Source of the DNA: JBCDJI01 sp964351865 | Lineage (GTDB): Bacteria > Verrucomicrobiota > Verrucomicrobiia > Methylacidiphilales > JBCBYL01 | NCBI GenBank assembly: GCA_964351865.1 | Contig: CAYGPJ010000009.1 | Span: 47,048-111,047, forward strand | Length of the DNA: 64,000 bases | Direction: 5' to 3' | Part shown: one piece after another, positions 16,871-25,367 of the stretch | How the letters are laid out: each line of letters starts with the position of its first letter | Position numbering within the stretch: the first letter of the stretch is position 1 | Translations under genes and position numbers: made by a program | Notes under the pieces: generated by a model | The model's input: the letters and a program-made list of their open reading frames with translations, nothing else | Database searches by the model: none | What the model was told of the DNA's origin: nothing

Positions 16871-17356
16871 TCAAGCGGAACCGTTGGTCGCCTGACCTTC
16901 GAGCGTTTGTCTCAAACGGGAACCAGTCATCCGGGCGAGTTGCAAACTGATCTTCGTGCCCGCCCGGCCGTTAGTTTCAAGCATTTCGATAAATTCCGTC
17001 CGATAAAACCCGATCAACTGGCTCGGTTCCAGCGCCACCGCAGTCGCGGAACGCGGAGCTCCATCGAGCAGCGCCAGTTCCCCAAAAAACTGGCCGCTCC
17101 CCAATTCAGCTAACGGCTTGCTTTCCTTACCGTTCTCCGTCTTGATCTGAACCTTCCCCGCCACGACGACATACATTCCCAGGCCTTCTTCTCCCTGCTC
17201 AAACACCACTTCCCCTGCCGCATATCTGCGATCATGAAACAGGGGCTCCAGGCGTTTGAGTTCCCGCCGCGTCAGTGACGAAAAAAGCGGCACCTGATGC
17301 AGACAGTTCATCGTCGTGCATAGTGCTTCAGGTTCGGCTTTTTTAAACCACGGCAT
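16871..17356 (-). CDS. Single-domain cyclic-nucleotide-binding protein
   Basis: 161 residues containing one cNMP-binding fold (about 20-135): LFSSLTRRELKRLEPLFHDR, GEVVFEQGEEGLGMYVVVAG, and the phosphate-binding cassette GQFFGELALLDGAPRSATAV. There is no helix-turn-helix, kinase or channel domain. It may act as a free regulatory subunit, perhaps for the membrane permease encoded directly downstream. It diverges from the STAS gene at 17493; the 136 bases between should hold both promoters. A DUF3095 cyclase-like protein at 50823 is a possible nucleotide source, but that link is a guess. Confidence 0.85.
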   Translation of the reverse strand: MPWFKKAEPEALCTTMNCLHQVPLFSSLTRRELKRLEPLFHDRRYAAGEVVFEQGEEGLGMYVVVAGKVQIKTENGKESKPLAELGSGQFFGELALLDGAPRSATAVALEPSQLIGFYRTEFIEMLETNGRAGTKISLQLARMTGSRLRQTLEGQATNGSA

Positions 17357-17492
17357 ATCTATTTCTAAGAGTAGATCTCTGGTGTGGCAACGTCGAATAT
17401 CGCCTTTCCAAGGTTATTATTCTCCCCACCGTCAAATTATCCGGTACTTTAATCTTGTTCTCCTCCACAGTATAGCTAACGCTAATGCGGTC

Positions 17493-17834
17493 ATGAAGAT
17501 AGATGAAGTTCAGGAACAGGAAGTCACCATTTTAAAAATTGAAGGAGATATTGATCTGCATCATTCCCCGGAGTTGCGTTCTTTCTTGCAGGAGAAGACC
17601 AAGGGCAAGTGTCCAGCACTTGTGGTGGACTTCACGGATGTGAACTACATTGATTCGTCCGGACTAGCCACCTTCGTTGAATATTACCAAGGGTGCCGCG
17701 CCTATTCAGGAAAAATTGCTATGGGCGGAATGAGCCCGCGCGTTCGCAGTGTTTTCGAACTGGTCCGACTGGGTGAGGTGTTTCCGATTCTCGATTCTGC
17801 CGATGAAGCTAAAGCAAAGCTAAAAGACGCTTAA
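17493..17834 (+). CDS. STAS-domain protein (anti-sigma factor antagonist / MlaB-like)
   Basis: 113 residues from the ATG at 17493; upstream in-frame codons overlap the divergent gene and are not protein-like. The STAS fold is plain: VTILKIEGDIDLHHSPELRS, PALVVDFTDVNYIDSSGLAT. The DSSGL motif holds the serine that is phosphorylated in SpoIIAA/RsbV-type antagonists. It lies 20 bases before mlaE. In E. coli the fourth cytoplasmic Mla subunit, MlaB, is also a STAS protein, so this could be the transporter's regulatory subunit, a partner-switch target, or both. Confidence 0.85.
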   Translation: MKIDEVQEQEVTILKIEGDIDLHHSPELRSFLQEKTKGKCPALVVDFTDVNYIDSSGLATFVEYYQGCRAYSGKIAMGGMSPRVRSVFELVRLGEVFPILDSADEAKAKLKDA

Positions 17835-17854
17835 ACCATTCCCGGGGCTAGGCT

Positions 17855-18592
17855 TTGAAAGAGTATCTTCAGCTAAACCGGGACATCCTTTACTGGCTTT
17901 TTATTGCTCCGTTCCGAGGTGAAAAGTTCAGTGTTCACGAGGTTTTCACCCAAATCATTCGTATTGGCGCCCGTGCCCTACCGGTAGCCAGTCTCACCGC
18001 TTTCAGTGTCGGCTTGACACTGGCGATGCAGGCAGCTCAGGAAATGGGAAAATTGGGAGCCGATGCCTACGTGCCCGATTTGGTAGCTGTCACCCTGTTG
18101 CGCGAACTGGGGCCCATGCTGATCGCCGTCATCGTGACCGGTCGCAGCGGTTCGGCCATTACCGCTGAGTTGGGCACCATGGCCGTTTCGGAAGAAATCG
18201 AAGCCCTCACTGCCATGGCTATCAATCCTATTCGCTTCCTGATTGTCCCCCGCTTTATCGCCATGATCATCATGCTGCCGGTCTTGACGATCTTCGGTCA
18301 CTACATCGGAAACCTCGGTGGCTGGTTCGTCTGCCACTTTACGCTCGATATGAGCACAGCCAATTACATCATTCGCGCCTTTGCGCGCGCGACACTGGAA
18401 GATTTGATGGTCGGGGTCGTGAAAAGCTTCGTCTTCTCCTGGCTGATTGTCACCATCGCCTGTTATTTCGGAATGGCCGTCCGCGGAGGCGCGGAAGGCG
18501 TGGGGATCAATACGACCCGCTCAGTCGTCACCTCGCTCTTGGCCATGCTGATCGCCAATGTTATTTTAACCGGAATCTTCTTCTTCGCCTGA
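17855..18592 (+). CDS. mlaE: MlaE-family ABC transporter permease
   Basis: 245 residues with about five to six membrane segments. The family hallmarks are VGLTLAMQAAQEMGKLGADA, TLLRELGPMLIAVIVTGRSG and AITAELGTMAVSEEIEAL. MlaE proteins form the inner-membrane core of MCE transporters moving phospholipids between inner and outer membranes. The start is a TTG at 17855 with GGGGCTAGG upstream. The stop overlaps the next gene's start by one base (TGATG). Confidence 0.93.
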   Translation: MKEYLQLNRDILYWLFIAPFRGEKFSVHEVFTQIIRIGARALPVASLTAFSVGLTLAMQAAQEMGKLGADAYVPDLVAVTLLRELGPMLIAVIVTGRSGSAITAELGTMAVSEEIEALTAMAINPIRFLIVPRFIAMIIMLPVLTIFGHYIGNLGGWFVCHFTLDMSTANYIIRAFARATLEDLMVGVVKSFVFSWLIVTIACYFGMAVRGGAEGVGINTTRSVVTSLLAMLIANVILTGIFFFA

Positions 18593-19473
18593 TGAGTGAC
18601 CATTCGACAGCCGACCCGCCGGTGGAAAACCATGACGATAAAGAGGTTCAACCCATTATCGAAGTGACCGATCTGGTGCGTGAATTCGGTGGGCGCGCGG
18701 TGCTGAACGGTATCAATCTCAAGGTCTATCCCGGTGACACACTCGTCATCATGGGGGGCAGCGGTTGCGGAAAAAGCACCTTGCTGCGGCACATCATGGG
18801 ATCGTTAAAGCCTACCTCAGGATCGATTAAGCTCTTTGGGGAAGAAATCACGGAAATGAATGAACCGGACTTGAATAAAATCCGTCGCCGCTTCGGCATG
18901 AATTTCCAGTTTGGAGCTTTGCTGCAATCACTCACTGTCGGAGAAAACGTCGCGCTGCCTCTACTGGAACACAGTGTAGTGGATCCCTCCATTATTGATC
19001 TGGTCGTTAAAATGAAATTGGAACTGGTTGGCCTGACCGGATTTGAAGACCTTAAACCGGCAGAAATCAGTGGTGGCATGCGCAAACGCGTTGGTCTGGC
19101 TCGAGCGGTGGCACTGGATCCGGAACTTCTTTTTTCGGATGAGCCGACCAGTGGACTCGATCCTGTAATGACCGCGGTAGTCGATAAACTGACCACCGAC
19201 CTGACCCGTAATCTTGGAATGACCGCCGTCGTTGTAACCCATGATATGGCCAGTGTTTTCCGAATTGCCACCCGCATCATCATGCTCGGCGTGGGGGAAT
19301 GGCAGGGTAAAATCATCGCCGAAGGCACGCCGGATGAGATCCGCAATCACTCCAACCCGATGCTCCAGCAGTTTATCAATGGAGAGCCCGATGGGCCAAT
19401 TCCCTTGAAACTCTCCAAAGAAGGCTATATCCAGAAACTATTGGGAACGGATCCCAATGAAGAGGAAAACTAA
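18592..19473 (+). CDS. mlaF: MlaF-family ABC transporter ATP-binding protein
   Basis: 293 residues. Walker A MGGSGCGKSTLL, Q-loop NFQFGALLQSLTVGENVALP, the MlaF-type signature ISGGMRKRVGLARAVALDP and Walker B FSDEPTSGLDP are all intact, followed by VVTHDMASVFRIA. ATP hydrolysis would drive the MlaE permease. It is coupled to mlaE upstream and lies 2 bases before mlaD. The N-terminal 25 residues are acidic and variable; the C-terminus (GDPIPLKL-type tail) is longer than in some relatives. Confidence 0.95.
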   Translation: MSDHSTADPPVENHDDKEVQPIIEVTDLVREFGGRAVLNGINLKVYPGDTLVIMGGSGCGKSTLLRHIMGSLKPTSGSIKLFGEEITEMNEPDLNKIRRRFGMNFQFGALLQSLTVGENVALPLLEHSVVDPSIIDLVVKMKLELVGLTGFEDLKPAEISGGMRKRVGLARAVALDPELLFSDEPTSGLDPVMTAVVDKLTTDLTRNLGMTAVVVTHDMASVFRIATRIIMLGVGEWQGKIIAEGTPDEIRNHSNPMLQQFINGEPDGPIPLKLSKEGYIQKLLGTDPNEEEN

Positions 19474-19475
19474 CT

Positions 19476-20297
19476 ATGAAATCTAAATCCCAGACCACCT
19501 CGGATAAAATTATCGCGATCATCGTCGTCGCTTTCAGTCTCATCATGTTGACCGCCTTAGCGGTGCCGCTGATGGGGCTGAACTTCGCCAATCAGAAGAC
19601 CATCACGATCGACCTGCCCACTGCCACCGGGCTCCGCCCCAATTCAGAAGTGCGCTACGCCGGCGCCCCCATCGGAAAAATCCTGGAAGTGATCCCGCTG
19701 AAATGGGAGGAGCGCTCCCGTCCGAATTACGCGGTGCGAGTGATCGCCACCATGGACGCCAGTACTCCTGAACTGAAACAAAATTCAGAAGCATCGATCT
19801 CATCCGAGACCTTGCTAGCCGAAAAATTCGTTGATATCTCTCCCGGCACCGCCGATGCTCCCGCACTGGCGGATGGAGAAACCATCTACTCCAAACCGGT
19901 CGCCAGCTTCGATGATTTGACCCGCGAGGGTATGGTCACCCTGCAGACCCTCAATGAAGTGATGATGGAACTCAAAGAGCAGCACCCGGACTTCCCCTCC
20001 AAAGTGGCACACTTGGTAGGAACGGCAGATAGCCTCGCCACTAATGCCGACTCACTTATTGACAGTCTGTCCCAGATCCTTGATGGCAATGAAGAAGACT
20101 TGAACCAAACGAGTCAGGACTTATTTGTCGTCATGCAGAACTTAAAAGTGGTATCGACTTATTCCAAAGCATTGACCGCCACACTCGGACGTAAACCGTG
20201 GCGTGCCGTCTGGGGCACTACTCCGAATAAACTACCGACCGAAGACGAAATTCTCAATTCCAAGCAGGCGATCAAATTTGAAATTCCCGAGGATTAA
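19476..20297 (+). CDS. mlaD: MCE-domain lipid-binding protein, MlaD family
   Basis: 273 residues. One N-terminal membrane helix (KIIAIIVVAFSLIMLTALAV) leads into an MCE domain (about residues 40-150) with ITIDLPTATGLRPNSEVRYA and GAPIGKILEVIPL, then SSETLLAEKFVDISPG. A helical region follows (LATNADSLIDSLSQI). MlaD hexamers bind lipid in the periplasm and sit on MlaE. The gene is tightly packed in the STAS-mlaE-mlaF-mlaD order and is followed at 43 bases by the PP2C/kinase fusion gene. Confidence 0.92.
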   Translation: MKSKSQTTSDKIIAIIVVAFSLIMLTALAVPLMGLNFANQKTITIDLPTATGLRPNSEVRYAGAPIGKILEVIPLKWEERSRPNYAVRVIATMDASTPELKQNSEASISSETLLAEKFVDISPGTADAPALADGETIYSKPVASFDDLTREGMVTLQTLNEVMMELKEQHPDFPSKVAHLVGTADSLATNADSLIDSLSQILDGNEEDLNQTSQDLFVVMQNLKVVSTYSKALTATLGRKPWRAVWGTTPNKLPTEDEILNSKQAIKFEIPED

Positions 20298-20340
20298 AAG
20301 ATAACCCACGCTCAACTTACTGCCTCAACTCAATACGCTC

Positions 20341-22002
20341 ATGGCCGCCAACGCAACGGAACTCAGTCGAATCAATGCCTTGCTTTCCGTTGCCCGGAAG
20401 CTGAGTTCCGCGATGGATCTCAATGCCCTGCTGAATGAAATCCTGACCTCATCACAAACAGTGATGCAAGCCGAAGCGGGCTCTATTTTCCTGCCCGATC
20501 TGGAAACGGGCGAACTTATCATCCACTCCGCCAGTGGAGATATGGCTCCCAAACTGAATGCCACCCGTATTCCCAAAGGCCGAGGCGTCGCAGGTGCCGT
20601 CTTTGAGAATAAGGATTCAATCAATATCAAGGATCCTAAAAATGATCCCCGCCACTACGGCAAAGTAGATGAAAAAACCGGTTTTCAGACCCGAGCGATG
20701 GTGACCGTTCCTTTATTGAGCGGAGACCAATGCCTCGGGGTGGTGCAGGTGCTGAATCCGATCGGACGCGATTTTTTTGACGATGACGATCTGAATCTGT
20801 TCGAAGGATTTGCGGGACTGATCGCCTCCACCCTGATCCGTTTGGAAGCACAGGAAAAAGTTCTCTCGGATCAAAAGGCTAAACAGGAACTGGAACTCGC
20901 TGCAGAAATCCAGGAATCCTTCCTGCCCGCCCGTTTTAAGATTTTCCCCACTTGTCAGACCCGCATGTTCTACTCTCCGGCTCGTCAGGTAGGTGGCGAT
21001 TTCTGTTTTATTCACCGCCTGGAAAATGACCGTTTGTTATGCGGCCTGGCAGATGTGACCGGCAAGGGCGTTCCAGCCGCGCTCACCATGGCGCGCTCCA
21101 CCGCAGAAATTAAAGGGATGTGCTCCCTGCTGGAGGATTCCCTGGGCGACTGGGTCACGCTGGTGAATGACCACCTGTCCGAAGAGCTCAGCGGTGGTCG
21201 CTTTATTGGAATCACCTTTATGCTGGCAGACAACAAGACCAACCGCCTGCAGGTCTGCAATGCCGGCCAATATTCCCCCATGCGTTTCGACTCCCGCCGC
21301 TGGGAACTACTGACCTGTCCGCCCCAGCTTCCTATCGGTATTATGCCAGGCTTTTCCTATGAGCATACCGAGTTCGATCTGGAGGCCGGCCACCTGTGGC
21401 TGCTCTTCAGTGACGGCATCACGGAAGCCAGAAATATGGAAGGTGAAGAGTATGGCGAAGAACGCCTGCAAAATGCCTGCCCGACCTGCGCAGATGCAAA
21501 ACGGGCGTTGGAGCAAATTTCCTCGGAGTGGACTACCTTTATGGCAGGGCAACCCCAGCATGATGATGCCTCGCTGTTATTGCTCGACTGGCGCGGCTCC
21601 AGCCCGGAACCCGAACTGAGTATCAACTGCGTCACCGACAGCCTGAGTGAAGCACGTGCCTACGTCGAAGCTTGGGGGAAATTCTGCGGTTACGATGACA
21701 TTACCGTCGGCCAGATCGTGCTGGCCTGCGATGAAGCCGCCACCAATGTATACCGCTACGCCTACGAGGGAAAAGGCGGCCCGCTCACTTATCAAGTCAG
21801 CGTGGAGGACGAAGTAATGAAAATTATTTTAATCGATCAGGGCATTCCGGTCGAGTTGAGTAAGATTAAAGGCCGTGAACTAGACGACCTCAGACCCGGT
21901 GGGCTTGGAACCGTCTTACTCAAGCAGGTTTTCGATACGGTCACCTACTTGCCTCAGCAGGTAGGAACCCAGTTGGTGCTGGAAAAGGCCATTCCTATTT
22001 AA
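20341..22002 (+). CDS. GAF - SpoIIE-type PP2C phosphatase - RsbW-type kinase fusion
   Basis: 553 residues. Domain order: GAF sensor (about 10-175; AEAGSIFLPDLETGELIIHS, VTVPLLSGDQCLGVVQVLNP), PP2C phosphatase of the RsbU/SpoIIE type (about 190-400; metal-site motifs QVGGDF, LADVTGKG, FSDGITEA, HDDASLLL), and a C-terminal HATPase of the RsbW/SpoIIAB type (about 425-550; N-box CDEAATNVYRYAY, DQGIP, PGGLGTVLLKQ). All key residues appear intact. Phosphatase and kinase together could dephosphorylate and phosphorylate a STAS protein; one is encoded four genes upstream. No sigma factor gene is near. Confidence 0.9.
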   Translation: MAANATELSRINALLSVARKLSSAMDLNALLNEILTSSQTVMQAEAGSIFLPDLETGELIIHSASGDMAPKLNATRIPKGRGVAGAVFENKDSINIKDPKNDPRHYGKVDEKTGFQTRAMVTVPLLSGDQCLGVVQVLNPIGRDFFDDDDLNLFEGFAGLIASTLIRLEAQEKVLSDQKAKQELELAAEIQESFLPARFKIFPTCQTRMFYSPARQVGGDFCFIHRLENDRLLCGLADVTGKGVPAALTMARSTAEIKGMCSLLEDSLGDWVTLVNDHLSEELSGGRFIGITFMLADNKTNRLQVCNAGQYSPMRFDSRRWELLTCPPQLPIGIMPGFSYEHTEFDLEAGHLWLLFSDGITEARNMEGEEYGEERLQNACPTCADAKRALEQISSEWTTFMAGQPQHDDASLLLLDWRGSSPEPELSINCVTDSLSEARAYVEAWGKFCGYDDITVGQIVLACDEAATNVYRYAYEGKGGPLTYQVSVEDEVMKIILIDQGIPVELSKIKGRELDDLRPGGLGTVLLKQVFDTVTYLPQQVGTQLVLEKAIPI

Positions 22003-22070
22003 ACGTTTCTTTTCAATCGGTTAAGAACAAGGTTGTCATATTTTTCAATTCAACACAAAGTTGGTAAGTC

Positions 22071-22967
22071 GTGAAGATCAAGTTATGGGGAACACGCGGG
22101 AGCACACCGACTCCCAGCACACAGAATTTTCAAACCTCCCGCTACGGAGGAGATACGACTTGCGTGTCTATTGAGTCAGGCGACCATTTTCTAATTCTAG
22201 ATGGGGGATCAGGGTTAAGGTTACTGGGACTCGAAATGGGAAGATCCACGCCTAAACCCATTAAAGCCAATATGTTCTTCAGCCATGTGCATTGGGATCA
22301 CATTCAGGGATTTCCCTTTTTTATTCCCAACTTCAGCCCTGATACCGTGCTCGACCTCTACGGTCCCCATGTCTTGAGCGTGCAGGGATTCGTGGGTAGT
22401 ATTCTGGAAAAAGCACTGCGCGGACAACAGGACCATTTAAATTTTCCGGTTCAATTGCGTGAAATGCCGGCCCAAATGAACTTTCAGGATTTGCTCGAAG
22501 AATCTGAAACGGTTTTCAGTGGTGGAGACACTGAACTGATTGTCAAAGCTTACCCACTGAATCATCCCGGCGGTTGCTTCGGCTATCGCATCGAAGAATG
22601 GCAAGCGGGCAAACTGAATAGCACCTTTGGGTTCGCTTCAGATACCGAGCACCTGGATGACGTCGACCCGAACGTGCAACTCATTTTAAAGTCGGCAGAT
22701 CTGGCGCTCTGTGATGCCCAATACACTCCCGATGAATATGCCGGATTAAATGGCCAGTTCTCCCGTAAAGGCTGGGGCCATTCGACTTGGGAAATGGCCC
22801 TGCGCGAAGCCAAGGCCGCCGAAGTCAAGCACCTGCTGCTTCATCACCATGATCCAATGCATGACGATCAGACCGTCGCCTCGATTGAAGCACAAGCTCA
22901 AGACGCAGCTAAAGGTACCTCGATTCAGGTAGAAGCCGCCGAGCAGTTTAAAGAGTTTGTCCTCTAA
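22071..22967 (+). CDS. Metallo-beta-lactamase-fold hydrolase
   Basis: 298 residues starting at a GTG (22071). It opens with KIKLWGTRGSTPTPS and RYGGDTTCVSI, and carries the metal motif FSHVHWDHIQGFPFF (HxHxDH), followed by AYPLNHPGGCFGYRIE, ASDTEH and LLHHHDPMHDD. This pattern belongs to the RNase Z/PhnP-like branch seen beside signalling genes in many bacteria, where it may act on cyclic nucleotides or phosphodiesters. The substrate here is unknown. It could be the last gene of the STAS-Mla-PP2C cluster (68-base gap), and converges on waaA with 7 bases between. Confidence 0.88.
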   Translation: MKIKLWGTRGSTPTPSTQNFQTSRYGGDTTCVSIESGDHFLILDGGSGLRLLGLEMGRSTPKPIKANMFFSHVHWDHIQGFPFFIPNFSPDTVLDLYGPHVLSVQGFVGSILEKALRGQQDHLNFPVQLREMPAQMNFQDLLEESETVFSGGDTELIVKAYPLNHPGGCFGYRIEEWQAGKLNSTFGFASDTEHLDDVDPNVQLILKSADLALCDAQYTPDEYAGLNGQFSRKGWGHSTWEMALREAKAAEVKHLLLHHHDPMHDDQTVASIEAQAQDAAKGTSIQVEAAEQFKEFVL

Positions 22968-22974
22968 AGAATCT

Positions 22975-24315
22975 CTATCCCATTTCAGTCGCAGCTAGAT
23001 AAGCGACTATCATGGCAGCCTGCCTGCCTGCCGCTCCGCAGTTCTTCTGCATCACGCCGCAAGCCCGCTGGCCGGTCTCCGATCGCAATGATTCATCTTG
23101 GACTAATTCCTGTAAACTCCGCCGTAATTCCTGCTCATCTTGAACCTGGATTAACGCCTGCTGCGACTTAAAGCACTCAACGGTGTCCCTGAAGTTCGAC
23201 ATCTCCGGACCCACCACGATCGGGTGGGGAAAACGCGCTGCCTCGAGGAAATTTTGTCCGCCGATCCCGTAGAAACTTTTCCCTATAATATTAATGTTCG
23301 CCACGCCGTAAAAAGCCGCCAATTCTCCCGTCGTATCTACGATCAGCACCTCTGGGGCCTGCTTGCCTTCGGCCTGATTCTGATCCTGATCCAACTCGGA
23401 CTTCAACACAAAAGACTTACCAGCTTTGAGGCAGACCGTTTGCATCTCCGCTGCCCGCTCGGCATGGCGTGGCACCAGAACCACCCGAACGACTCCTTCT
23501 TTTACGACTAAATCACCACAAACCCGTAGCAGCATGGCTTCTTCCGGACCATGGGTACTTCCACCAAGTATCACCAAGTCCTGATCACTCCAACCAAGTT
23601 TATGCATCAGACTCTTGAGATCCCGCTGCCGTTCCTCATTAATTTCCGGCACGACATCGAATTTCATGCTCCCCGTGTTAAACAGTTTATGAGGAGGGAA
23701 TCCACAACTGCTGAACCGCTCAATTTCCTGTTCCGATTGAACGCCGATGAAATCGAGCATTTCCAGCAGCGGCCTCATCCATGACCGAAAGCGGGCAAAA
23801 CGACGGCGACTGCGATCCGACAACCTGGCATTCACAACCCAGACGGGAACCCTTCGCTGCCGGGCCAACACCAATTGATTCGGCCATAACTCCTGCTCAA
23901 CTAGCACCACCATAGCCGGCTGGATCAAATCAAAGACACGCTTCACACACAGCCAAAGATCGACCGTATGAAAAATCACCGTCAGATTTTCATCCTCCAT
24001 CGCCTCAGCCAAACGGCGTCCGGTGATGGTGGTGGTGGAAAGAATCACCTCCTGCTGCGGACGTTCTCTTCGCAATTCGCGGATTAAGACCTCAGCCAAC
24101 TTGACCTCACCGACACTCACCGCATGAATCCAGATGGGCCGTTCAGCGCGTTTCAAGCGTTGCTGAACCGCTGAATCAAAAAAGCCAAAGCGCTCCTTCC
24201 AACGATACCCTGCCTGCCCCCGTCTTCGCATCCGTGTCAGATAGGAAGGCGCCGCCAGTATCAATACCACTGGCAGTAGCAGGTTATAGATCAGCCAAAG
24301 CACTTTCATCATCAA
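22975..24315 (-). CDS. waaA: 3-deoxy-D-manno-octulosonic acid transferase
   Basis: 446 residues. An N-terminal membrane anchor (WLIYNLLLPVVLILAAP) is followed by the GT30 signature IWIHAVSVGEVKLAEVLI, then LSTTTITGRRLAEA, VLVEQELWPNQLVLA, VWVVNARLSDRS, FNTGSMKFD and a C-terminal lobe with VIFVPRHAER-like VVLVPRHAER and NIIGKSFYGIGGQNFLEA. It adds Kdo to lipid A precursor at the inner membrane, showing an LPS-bearing cell. The start overlaps the end of the Xer gene by 4 bases. Confidence 0.95.
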   Translation of the reverse strand: MMMKVLWLIYNLLLPVVLILAAPSYLTRMRRRGQAGYRWKERFGFFDSAVQQRLKRAERPIWIHAVSVGEVKLAEVLIRELRRERPQQEVILSTTTITGRRLAEAMEDENLTVIFHTVDLWLCVKRVFDLIQPAMVVLVEQELWPNQLVLARQRRVPVWVVNARLSDRSRRRFARFRSWMRPLLEMLDFIGVQSEQEIERFSSCGFPPHKLFNTGSMKFDVVPEINEERQRDLKSLMHKLGWSDQDLVILGGSTHGPEEAMLLRVCGDLVVKEGVVRVVLVPRHAERAAEMQTVCLKAGKSFVLKSELDQDQNQAEGKQAPEVLIVDTTGELAAFYGVANINIIGKSFYGIGGQNFLEAARFPHPIVVGPEMSNFRDTVECFKSQQALIQVQDEQELRRSLQELVQDESLRSETGQRACGVMQKNCGAAGRQAAMIVAYLAATEMG

Positions 24316-25274
24316 CGTGCGGCGGGATGGGCTTTATCATAGCTTTGACGCATCCGCTCTGCGGTTAACTGAGCATAGATCTGAGTGGTGCTGAGATTAG
24401 CATGCCCCAACAGTTCCTGAACGTTTCTTAAATCTGCTCCATGATCCAGCATATGTGTGGCAAAAGAATGCCTGAGCTTATGCGGGGTTAAAGCATTATC
24501 GAGTCCCGCTGCTGCCAGATAGACCTTGAAGCGCTGCTGAATCGACCTCGCCGTCAGTCTTCTATCACCAGCACTCACAAAGGCGGGAGTGGCATTTGTG
24601 GCCAGACCTGCCCGATAGCGCAAATAAGCTTCCATCGCCGGTTCCCCCAGAATTACCATCCGTTCTTTCCCGCCTTTACCTAATACTCGCACCGCCAGCG
24701 TCCGCTGATCAATATCATCATGATCCATCCCCACCAGTTCATGAATACGGATGCCTGTGCTGTAGAGAAATTCCAATACCGCTGCATCCCGTAGATACTG
24801 CCAAGGTGACATAGATTTACCTCTTTTGGGGGGCACATCTTTGCCCTCATTTTTACGAACACTATCCGTCAACATTTCAATAGGAGCCTTTAAAAATTCC
24901 GTAATCTGGGCTTCATTGAAAATGCGTGGCAGCCGCTTTTTGGGTGATGGTAAAGAAATATCCCCCAGTGGACTCGACTCCAGATGCCGCTGACGCACCA
25001 GATAACGGTAAAATGAACGCAGCGCAGAAAAATGTAGCCGAACCGTACTCGCCCCTAGCCCACGCTTGACCGATAGCTCATAGAGGTAACCCCGGAAATC
25101 GTCAGTTCCGGCCTGCGTCCACGTCGAAACCTGACGGACTCGTGAAAATTCTGCCAATGCATGCCGATAATTACGGACGGTTTTATCCGAGTAACCACGC
25201 TCTACCTCCAGAAATTTCAGGAATCCCGATACCCACTCTGCAGGTTGCGGCCATCTCAATTCCTCTTCTTCCAT
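24312..25274 (-). CDS. XerC/XerD-type tyrosine recombinase
   Basis: 320 residues from the ATG at 25272-25274; a longer form would overlap the divergent glycosyltransferase gene and begins with non-family sequence. The SAM-like N-terminal domain (WVSGFLKFLEVERGYSDKTV) and the catalytic domain (TGIRIHELVGMDHDDID, KGGKERMV, LTPHKLRHSFATHMLDHGAD, LGHANLSTTQIYAQL) show the R, K, HxxR, H and Y residues. A charged insert (VRKNEGKDVPPKRGKSMS) sits between the domains. Coupled to waaA and with no att-like repeats nearby, it looks like a chromosomal Xer enzyme for dimer resolution, not an integrase. Confidence 0.9.
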   Translation of the reverse strand: MEEEELRWPQPAEWVSGFLKFLEVERGYSDKTVRNYRHALAEFSRVRQVSTWTQAGTDDFRGYLYELSVKRGLGASTVRLHFSALRSFYRYLVRQRHLESSPLGDISLPSPKKRLPRIFNEAQITEFLKAPIEMLTDSVRKNEGKDVPPKRGKSMSPWQYLRDAAVLEFLYSTGIRIHELVGMDHDDIDQRTLAVRVLGKGGKERMVILGEPAMEAYLRYRAGLATNATPAFVSAGDRRLTARSIQQRFKVYLAAAGLDNALTPHKLRHSFATHMLDHGADLRNVQELLGHANLSTTQIYAQLTAERMRQSYDKAHPAAR

Positions 25275-25367
25275 CGTAGCAGTGAACCGGAAGGAACCAT
25301 TTCTGTACAGAATATTTTTACTTGGGAAGCCGTCGCTGATAGGGCATAAAGGAGTTCCCATCTGACT

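Noticed and set aside
24312..25274. Tyrosine recombinase as an integrase of a mobile island
   Set aside because: It is XerC/D-like, coupled to waaA, with no tRNA, direct repeats or accessory genes around it.
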